Shown: piece after piece, positions 31,789-36,749 of the stretch | How the letters are laid out: every line of letters starts with the position of its first letter | Numbering within the stretch: position 1 is the first letter of the stretch | NCBI RefSeq assembly: GCF_000588875.1 | Contig: NZ_JEMV01000040.1 | Span: forward strand, 1-36,749 | Direction: 5' to 3' | Length of the DNA: 36,749 nucleotides | Source: Sphingobium sp. Ant17 | Lineage (GTDB): Bacteria; Pseudomonadota; Alphaproteobacteria; Sphingomonadales; Sphingomonadaceae | Notes under the pieces: generated by a model | Database searches by the model: none | What the model saw: only the letters and a program-made list of their open reading frames with translations | Told to the model about the DNA's origin: nothing | Translations under genes and position numbers: made by a program

Positions 31789-32571
31789 ATGAGCAATTTC
31801 GATTTGACCGGCACGGTCGCCCTGATGACGGGTGCCAGCGGCGGCATCGGCAGCGCCACCGTCCAGGCGCTCGCCGACGCAGGCGCGCGCGTGATCGCCA
31901 CCGACATGGCACAGACGGCGACCGTCGCGGGCGCGGCCGACTATCGCCCGCTCGATGTCACGGACGAGGATGGCTGGGCCGCGCTGGCGGCCTATGTTGA
32001 TGCCACTTATGGGCGGCTCGACATATTGGTGAACAATGCGGGCATTTCGGTCACCGACGCGATCGCCGACACCAGCCTCGCCACCTTCCGCCACTGTATG
32101 CAGATCAATGTTGAGGGGATTTTCCTTGGCACCCGCGCCATGGCCGATCTGCTCGCCAAAAGCGGAGCGGATCGGCGCGGCGGATCGTCGATCATCAACC
32201 TGTCCTCGGTCGGGGGACTGGCGGGTGCGCCCTTCATGTCGGCCTATTGCGCGTCCAAGGGCGCGGTGCGGCTGTTCACCAAATGCGCCGCGCTCGAATA
32301 TGCCGCGCTCAAGCAGCCGATCCGCGTGAACTCGGTCCATCCCGGTGGCATCGACACGCATATGATGGACACCATCTATGCCCGCTATGTCGAAACCGGT
32401 GCCTTCCCCGACGAAGAAACCGCGCGCGCCACCGTATCGGCGGGCCATGCCCTGGGCCGCATGGGCACGCCGCAGGAAATCGCCGACGGCATCGTCTATC
32501 TCGCTGCGCCGGCCGCCAGTTTCATGACCGGCTCCGAACTCGTCATAGACGGCGGCATGACCGCGCATTGA
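31789..32571 (+). CDS. short-chain dehydrogenase/reductase
   Basis: A 260-residue SDR with TGASGGIG (14-21), NNAG (82-85), Ser139/140, Tyr153 and Lys157 (SAYCASKGAVRLF). It shares long identical patches with the upstream SDR, for example RVNSVHPG and SKGAVRLFTK, so the two are probably paralogues with different stereo- or position-specificity. Family members of this kind include hydroxysteroid and cyclohexanol dehydrogenases. An AAAGGA site precedes the ATG. It is the last gene of the two-gene plus-strand set; a strong intrinsic terminator lies 100 bases beyond. Confidence 0.93.
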   Translation: MSNFDLTGTVALMTGASGGIGSATVQALADAGARVIATDMAQTATVAGAADYRPLDVTDEDGWAALAAYVDATYGRLDILVNNAGISVTDAIADTSLATFRHCMQINVEGIFLGTRAMADLLAKSGADRRGGSSIINLSSVGGLAGAPFMSAYCASKGAVRLFTKCAALEYAALKQPIRVNSVHPGGIDTHMMDTIYARYVETGAFPDEETARATVSAGHALGRMGTPQEIADGIVYLAAPAASFMTGSELVIDGGMTAH

Positions 32572-32576
32572 GGGAT

Positions 32577-32643
32577 AATCCTCCCCTATTAGGAGAGGTG
32601 GCAGGGCGCAGCCTGACGGAGGGGTGCCACCCTCTCGATAGGG
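32577..32643 (+). repeat. sphingomonad-type intergenic repeat, copy A
   Basis: A 67-base element starting AATCCTCCCCT, with GAGGTGGCAGGGCG and GACGGAGGGGT inside and ending CTCGATAGGG. It matches the element at 36679-36746 over nearly its whole length. A diverged copy in inverted orientation follows directly and reaches the terminator at 32697, so the whole block 32577-32697 is an imperfect palindrome. Confidence 0.75.
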
Positions 32644-32670
32644 CTGCGCCCCTCCACCATTTCGTGGTCC

Positions 32671-32697
32671 TCCTCCCCTTACAGGGGAGGATTTTTT
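32671..32697 (+). terminator. intrinsic terminator after SDR pair
   Basis: Perfect 9 bp stem TCCTCCCCT / AGGGGAGGA with a TAC loop, followed by six T (32692-32697). It should end the plus-strand SDR transcript. The stem is also the end of the inverted repeat element. Confidence 0.85.
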
Positions 32698-32712
32698 AGT
32701 TACCGTCGCACG

Positions 32713-32754
32713 AAAAAAAAAAAAAAGACCCGGTCGCACTCAAGCGGCCGGGTC
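32713..32754 (-). terminator. intrinsic terminator with 14-base U tract
   Basis: On the minus strand GACCCGGCCGC and GCGACCGGGTC form a stem (one mismatch) at 32727-32754, followed by 14 T. It lies 46 bases after the stop of the SnoaL-like gene at 32800. The long homopolymer is also a likely spot for sequencing errors. Confidence 0.9.
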
Positions 32755-32799
32755 AATTCCCACCCCCTCATGGAGAGCGAGCGGGCGGAAATGCCCTCC

Positions 32800-33237
32800 T
32801 CAGGTCTGGTGGATGATGGTGAAGGACCGGCTCTGAAAGAACCATTGCCCGTCCCGCTTCACCAATTTGTCATTGTAGCAGGCGCGCGCGCGCTTATCCT
32901 TGCCCGTCTCCGGCTCGGCATAGACTTCGGAAAAATAGGCCCGAGCCTGCGCGCTATCGCCATCCACCCGGATCATTCCCGGATTTACGAGGAAGCTGAG
33001 CTGCGGATAATGCGGCATCGCGCCCGCCCACAGCGCGACGATGGCATCCTTGCCCGACACGATGCCCAGTTCTGGATAATGCGACAAATCCCAATGGCTG
33101 TCCTCGACCCAGAGCGATGCCCACAGATCCTGATCGACGCGATTGACCGCATCGGCATAGGTTTCCAGCAATTCGCGGATCGCGATCCGGTCCTCGATCG
33201 GCCCGGTAAAATTGGCGGTCAAAACCTCTCTCCTCAT
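32800..33237 (-). CDS. SnoaL-like (NTF2-fold) protein
   Basis: A 145-residue protein of the SnoaL_4 type: IEDRIAIRELLETYADAVNRVDQDLWASLWVEDSHWD is the opening helix pair typical of the group, followed by beta strands ending in GQWFFQSRSFTI. Members include small dehydratases/isomerases; the fold is also seen in ring-hydroxylating dioxygenase beta subunits. The ATG at 33237 gives 145 residues; a TTG at 33222 has a better-placed GGAG and would give 140. It follows the acyl-CoA synthetase gene on the same strand. The operator candidate at 33278-33297 lies 40 bases upstream, and the strong terminator at 32713 ends it. Confidence 0.85.
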   Translation of the reverse strand: MRREVLTANFTGPIEDRIAIRELLETYADAVNRVDQDLWASLWVEDSHWDLSHYPELGIVSGKDAIVALWAGAMPHYPQLSFLVNPGMIRVDGDSAQARAYFSEVYAEPETGKDKRARACYNDKLVKRDGQWFFQSRSFTIIHQT

Positions 33238-33277
33238 CCTGATTTGTGAGAGGATAGGCGGTGGCCGCCCAACCGGA

Positions 33278-33297
33278 ACCTGCCGGAAATCGCAGGT
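33278..33297. promoter_or_regulatory. ACCTGC-N8-GCAGGT operator candidate, copy 2
   Basis: ACCTGC and GCAGGT arms (extended by one pair to AACCTGC / GCAGGTT) with an eight-base centre CGGAAATC, 40 bases upstream of the SnoaL-like gene. Arms and spacing equal copy 1 at 30869-30888. Confidence 0.6.
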
Positions 33298-33337
33298 TTT
33301 AGCGGCAAATCGTTTAGCGCGATGACTTCAACCTGAC

Positions 33338-33403
33338 CCGTTCGTTTCGAGCGAAGTCGAGAAACGCCGCGCAATGTTTCTCGACTTCGCTCGAAACGAA
33401 CGG
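33338..33403. repeat. perfect 28 bp inverted repeat
   Basis: Arms 33338-33365 and 33376-33403 are exact reverse complements (28 of 28) around a ten-base loop. The core TTTCGAGCGAAGTCGAGAAAC resembles dispersed palindromes of sphingomonads. An outer pair GATGACTT (33321) / AAGTCATC (33424) flanks it. It lies between the acyl-CoA synthetase stop and the SnoaL-like gene. Confidence 0.85.
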
Positions 33404-33436
33404 AGATTGGGGATTTCAAGCCGAAGTCATCACATT

Positions 33437-34969
33437 CTAACGGTAATCATCCCGCAGCAAGCGGCGCAATATCTTGCCCGATGGGTTGCGCGGCAGGTCG
33501 CTGCGGAACTCCACCGTCTTGGGCGCTTTATAGGCCGCGATCCGCTCGCGTGCCCAGGCGATGAGCGCGGCGGGATCGGGCCTTTCCCCCTCCACCGGTA
33601 CGACGATCGCCTTGACCGCCTCGCCCCATTTCGCGTCCGGCACACCGATCACCGCTACATCAGCAACGGCGGGATGGCTGTAGAGCGCGTTTTCGACCTC
33701 GGCCGGATAGACATTCTCGCCGCCGGTAATGATCATGTCCTTGATCCGGTCGGCCAGATACAGATAGCCATCGGCGTCCATCCGGCCCGCGTCGCCCGTC
33801 CGCAACCAGCCTTCGGCATCCAGCGCCTGCGCCGTATCGTCGGGCCGGTCGAAATAGCCGATCATGCACGCCTGCGACGCCACCATGATCTCGCCAATCT
33901 CGCCCACCGGCAGCGTTTCGCCCGCTTCGTTCGCGATCCGCACCCGCACGCCGGGCAATGGCACGCCGATGCCGCGCATCCGCTCGCTCCCCTGCGGGTC
34001 ATGATCTTGCGGCGGCAAGCCGATGATCGTCCCCGCCGTCTCGGTCATCCCGTACATTTGCGCGAAACCGCAGCCGATCACCGCGATCGCCTGCCGCAAC
34101 AGGTCGAGCGGGATCGCGGAGCCACCATAGCAGATGGTCTTGAGGAAGCTGAAATCCGTGTCGGCCGCCTGGGGATGATCGCACAATATGCGCAGCGCGG
34201 TCGGCACCAGCATGATCTTGGTAATGCGGAAGGTGACGAGCAGGTCCAGCACCCGCGTCGGGTCGAACTCGCGCACCACCACGCCGGTCGCGCCATGCTG
34301 CAAGGTCCACAGCCCCCAGCCCGACCCGCTGATATGGAAGATCGGCATCGCGATCAGCGACACATCCTGCGCCGTCCAGCGATACCAGTCGGGCAGCTTA
34401 GCCGACGGCACCGACGCGCGCAGGCCAAGCAGACTGCGGTTGGACAGCATCGCGCCCTTGGGGTTGCCGGTGGTGCCCGATGTGTAGAGCATCAGCACCG
34501 CCTCGTCATAGCCGACATCGCGGTGCGGATCGGCAGCGTCCTGCGCGTCGCGCCAGTCGGCAAAGAGCGGATGCCCCTCGCCCGCATCGGCCAGCAGGAT
34601 CGCCGCCGCGCTGTCTGCCACCCGGTCGAGAAACTCCGGTTCCACGACGATCAGTCGCGGCCGCGCGTCGGCGAGGATATAGGCAACCTCCGGCGGGGCG
34701 AGCCGCCAGTTGACCGGCACCATCACCAGCCCCGCCTTCACCGCGCCCAGCCACAGCCCGAAATAGTCGTCGCGATTCTTGCCGAGATAGGCGATCCGAT
34801 CACCCACGCCATAGCCCGCCGCGATCAGGCCGTTCGCCACCCGGCTCGCCTGTGCGTCGAGCGCGGCATAGCCGGTCTCGCGCCCTTCGAAAATCAGGGC
34901 GATGGCGTCGGGCGTCGCGGCGGCATGCGCCCTGACATGGTCCGCTACTTTGATCGCATCCGTCCCCAT
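33437..34969 (-). CDS. acyl-CoA synthetase (AMP-forming)
   Basis: A 510-residue ANL-family ligase that adenylates a carboxylic acid and transfers it to CoA. The P-loop YTSGTTGNPKG is at 162-172; the A5-like QMYGMTETAG and A7-like LRTGDAGRMDADGYLYLADRIKD follow; GGENVYPAEVE is the A8-type hinge region; the catalytic lysine is Lys499 in NPSGKILRR. I use ATG 34969 because GGAGGG lies five bases upstream; the frame is open to 34996. The acid may be an aromatic, alicyclic or medium-chain acid arising in the pathway. It is divergent from an SDR gene and upstream of a SnoaL-like gene. Confidence 0.93.
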   Translation of the reverse strand: MGTDAIKVADHVRAHAAATPDAIALIFEGRETGYAALDAQASRVANGLIAAGYGVGDRIAYLGKNRDDYFGLWLGAVKAGLVMVPVNWRLAPPEVAYILADARPRLIVVEPEFLDRVADSAAAILLADAGEGHPLFADWRDAQDAADPHRDVGYDEAVLMLYTSGTTGNPKGAMLSNRSLLGLRASVPSAKLPDWYRWTAQDVSLIAMPIFHISGSGWGLWTLQHGATGVVVREFDPTRVLDLLVTFRITKIMLVPTALRILCDHPQAADTDFSFLKTICYGGSAIPLDLLRQAIAVIGCGFAQMYGMTETAGTIIGLPPQDHDPQGSERMRGIGVPLPGVRVRIANEAGETLPVGEIGEIMVASQACMIGYFDRPDDTAQALDAEGWLRTGDAGRMDADGYLYLADRIKDMIITGGENVYPAEVENALYSHPAVADVAVIGVPDAKWGEAVKAIVVPVEGERPDPAALIAWARERIAAYKAPKTVEFRSDLPRNPSGKILRRLLRDDYR

Positions 34970-34998
34970 ATACCCTCCGTTCTTGGGCCGCAGCATAA

Positions 34999-35062
34999 CG
35001 GCAAAAGCCGCACCGTCCCCTCTTACAATCGCTAAGGGTCATATCTGGGGCGCTAACGCCCC
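34999..35062. promoter_or_regulatory. two palindromes in divergent promoter region
   Basis: CGGC-AAAA-GCCG (34999-35010) and GGGGCG-CTAA-CGCCCC (35047-35062) lie in the 174 bp between the divergent ligase and SDR starts. Both are perfect but short. They could be operators; neither resembles the ACCTGC-N8-GCAGGT motif. Confidence 0.35.
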
Positions 35063-35143
35063 TGACGCTTTTGCCAGTGCAGCGCCGCCCCTTTGCCGAT
35101 AAACAGGCGGGTAAATACCGTGTGAACAGGAAAGGATGCCGTC

Positions 35144-35905
35144 ATGGACATTGGTCTGAAGGGGCGCAAAGCCATTCTCGCAGGCGCCAACGCCAGCATC
35201 GGCCGGGCCGTCGCCAAGGTACTGGCCGCCGAAGGTTGCGACGTTGCGCTATGCGGCCGCACCCAGGGCAAGGTCGATAATGTCGTCGCCGAGGTCCAAG
35301 CGCTCGGCGTGCGCGGCATCGGCGCGTCGGTCGATGTCACCGATGCGGAAGCGTTTCCCAATTGGGTCAGCAGTGCCGCGCAGGAACTGGGCGGCTGCGA
35401 CATTTTCATTTCCTTCGTCTCGGTCAATCCGGGCGAGGACACGCCCGAAGCCTGGACCACGGTGCTGAACGGCGACATCTTGCCGCTGGTGCGCGGCATC
35501 CACGCGGCGCTGCCCGCACTCGAACAGTCCGATGCCGGGTCCATCGTCACCATGTCGTCCACCGGCGCGCTGGAGGAGTTTATGGGGCCACAGCCCTATA
35601 ATGCGCTGAAAGCGGCGGTCATCAACTACAGCGCCGCGCTGGCGCAGAAGCATGCGCCACAGGGATTGCGCGTCAATTGCATCTCGCCCGGCCCCATCTA
35701 CACCGACGATGGCCCCTGGGCCTATATCAAGAAGAATATGACCGATTTCCATGACGGCATCCTCCAGCAGATCCCCTTCGGCCGGATGGGCACGGGCGAG
35801 GAACTGGCCAAGGCGATCGCCTTTATCGCTTCGCCCGCCTGCCGCTACATGACCGGGGCCAACATCCTGATCGACGGTGGCATCACCAAGGGCGTGCAAT
35901 ATTAA
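35144..35905 (+). CDS. short-chain dehydrogenase/reductase, variant cofactor motif
   Basis: A 253-residue SDR with an AAAGGA site upstream. The cofactor segment is AGANASIG (13-20), and the usual NNAG is replaced by SFVSVNPG (90-97). The catalytic Ser138/139, Tyr152 and Lys156 (QPYNALKAAV) are conserved, as are CISPGPIYTDDGPW and MTGANILIDGG. It is therefore probably active but divergent from the two tandem SDRs and the SDR at 27039. It begins a plus-strand set with the ThuA-like gene, 14 bp further on. Confidence 0.9.
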   Translation: MDIGLKGRKAILAGANASIGRAVAKVLAAEGCDVALCGRTQGKVDNVVAEVQALGVRGIGASVDVTDAEAFPNWVSSAAQELGGCDIFISFVSVNPGEDTPEAWTTVLNGDILPLVRGIHAALPALEQSDAGSIVTMSSTGALEEFMGPQPYNALKAAVINYSAALAQKHAPQGLRVNCISPGPIYTDDGPWAYIKKNMTDFHDGILQQIPFGRMGTGEELAKAIAFIASPACRYMTGANILIDGGITKGVQY

Positions 35906-35919
35906 GCGGGGACGATAGC

Positions 35920-36669
35920 ATGAGCGAGACACAGCCCGCGCGCATCAATTGCGTGCTGATCGTCGGCGGCCTCTATCACGACATGGACTTCGCCCGGCTG
36001 GAGCTGTTGAAGCTGCTGGGGGAAGACCCGCGCGTGCGGACCCGCGTGTTCGAGGATTATGGTCATCTCGACGCCATCCTCGCCGCCGACATGCTCATCA
36101 CTTACACCTGCGACGTCGTGCCGCCCCTGCCCGCGCAGGAAGCGTTGCGCCAGTGGGTGCGCGATGGTGGCCGCTGGTATGCGCTGCACGGCACCAATTC
36201 GGTGCTGCGCCTGTTCGACAACGGCCTGTATGGCAGCCCGCGCTGGGCGCCGCTGATGATGGAAACACTGGGCAGCCAGTTCATCGCCCACCCGCCGATC
36301 GCCCCCTACCGGGTCGATGTCGCCGACCCCGATCACCCGCTGACCCGCGGCATCGAACCGTTCGAAACGACCGACGAGCTGTATCTTATGGAGCGGCATG
36401 GCGATCTCCACGTCCTGCTCGACACTGAATTTGCGGGCGAAGCGACCGGCTTCGACGAGCATCAGTGGGCGCAGGACCGACATCCGGTGATGTATATCAA
36501 GGCGCAGGGCGAAGGCGCGGTCCTCTACAACACGCTCGGCCATTGTCGCAGCCATTATGACATGCAGCCCTTCCTCGACTGGTGGCCCACCATCGACCGC
36601 TGCGCCTGGGATCTGCCGGTATTCTACGACCTGCTGCGGCGGGGTATTGCCTGGTGCAAGGGGGAGTAG
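35920..36669 (+). CDS. ThuA-like domain protein
   Basis: A 249-residue protein of the ThuA-like, glutamine-amidotransferase-fold family (trehalose utilisation type). Characteristic parts are VLIVGGLYHDMDFARLELLKLL (12-33), DMLITYTCDV (57-66), WVRDGGRWYALHGTN (79-93), HPLTRGIEPFETTDELYLM and the late GEGAVLYNTLGHCRSHYD. Members occur in sugar and aromatic catabolic loci; the reaction is not established. It follows the SDR by 14 bp with no terminator between, so it belongs to the same transcript. Confidence 0.85.
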   Translation: MSETQPARINCVLIVGGLYHDMDFARLELLKLLGEDPRVRTRVFEDYGHLDAILAADMLITYTCDVVPPLPAQEALRQWVRDGGRWYALHGTNSVLRLFDNGLYGSPRWAPLMMETLGSQFIAHPPIAPYRVDVADPDHPLTRGIEPFETTDELYLMERHGDLHVLLDTEFAGEATGFDEHQWAQDRHPVMYIKAQGEGAVLYNTLGHCRSHYDMQPFLDWWPTIDRCAWDLPVFYDLLRRGIAWCKGE

Positions 36670-36678
36670 AGAAACGAA

Positions 36679-36746
36679 AATCCTCCCCTGGCAGGGGAGG
36701 TGGCAGGGCGAAGCCCTGACGGAGGGGTATTCCCCTATCGATAGGG
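36679..36746 (+). repeat. sphingomonad-type intergenic repeat, copy B
   Basis: A 68-base element with the same start (AATCCTCCCCT), middle (GGTGGCAGGGCG, TGACGGAGGGGT) and end (TCGATAGGG) as copy A at 32577. Its first part folds as CCTCCCCT-GGC-AGGGGAGG. It begins nine bases after the ThuA-like stop and reaches nearly the window edge. Confidence 0.75.
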
Positions 36747-36749
36747 TGA

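Noticed and set aside
33374..35035. 553-codon open frame on the plus strand
   Set aside because: It is antisense to the intact acyl-CoA synthetase and is rich in Arg, His and Ala as expected for a shadow of a GC-rich gene. Similar long shadows at 31327-32739, 23129-24508, 24794-26182 and 7211-8560 were rejected for the same reason.
1..36749. CRISPR arrays, insertion sequences, rRNA, riboswitches
   Set aside because: I looked for regularly spaced repeats, transposase motifs, rRNA signature stretches and known riboswitch cores and found none.

Overview
The window looks like chromosomal DNA of an alphaproteobacterium of the order Sphingomonadales (Sphingobium/Sphingomonas/Novosphingobium type). 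This rests on the high GC content, a large TonB-dependent receptor inside a ring-cleavage gene cluster, an Anbu/transglutaminase/alpha-E/ATP-grasp operon, an exosortase-style acyl-CoA ligase/GNAT/acyl carrier protein set, and palindromic intergenic repeats of a kind common in sphingomonads. It is an inference from gene content; no rRNA is present to fix the taxon.

Layout. (1) 1-1572: a truncated AMP-dependent acyl ligase (minus strand), divergent from a FemAB/GNAT-like acyltransferase and an acyl carrier protein. (2) 1623-4162: thioredoxin reductase, a repeat-rich spacer, a small AT-rich membrane-anchored protein and a YkgJ-type cysteine-cluster protein. (3) 4388-8509 (minus): the Anbu protease, transglutaminase (frameshifted), alpha-E and circularly permuted ATP-grasp cluster, predicted to make and process a peptide or peptide tag; it is divergent from a lipoprotein alpha/beta hydrolase. 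A tRNA with anticodon CAT follows at 9580-9656. (4) 10184-17511: an oxygen/nitric-oxide response block with a CBS-pair protein, a hypothetical protein, a group III truncated haemoglobin, a DUF1971 protein, a zinc alcohol dehydrogenase (frameshifted), an alternative oxidase, a GNAT protein and a FixL/FixJ pair whose FixL keeps the haem-ligand histidine. (5) 17598-22453 (minus): two GH130 family proteins around a two-domain glycosyltransferase. (6) 22895-36669: a catabolic region with FAA hydrolase, C-C-type alpha/beta hydrolase, extradiol dioxygenase, a NodD-like LysR regulator, four SDRs, two SnoaL-like proteins, a TonB-dependent receptor (frameshifted), an acyl-CoA synthetase and a ThuA-like protein.

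How the genes may work together. In region 6 the receptor would import a substrate; SDRs and SnoaL-like proteins would oxidise or rearrange it; the dioxygenase would open a catecholic ring; the alpha/beta hydrolase and FAA protein would cut the ring-fission product; and the ligase would activate an acid as its CoA thioester. The substrate cannot be read from the sequence. In region 4 FixLJ would sense oxygen and could control a branch of respiration (alternative oxidase) and NO/O2 handling (globin, DUF1971).

Regulatory signals seen include a shared palindrome ACCTGC-N8-GCAGGT at two promoters of the catabolic region, strong intrinsic terminators at 32671-32697, 32713-32754 and 23860-23899 (the last sits directly upstream of the FAA ribosome-binding site), and a T-N11-A dyad before the LysR gene. 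Three conserved genes are each broken by what looks like one missing base. That pattern makes sequencing or assembly error at least as likely as true gene decay.
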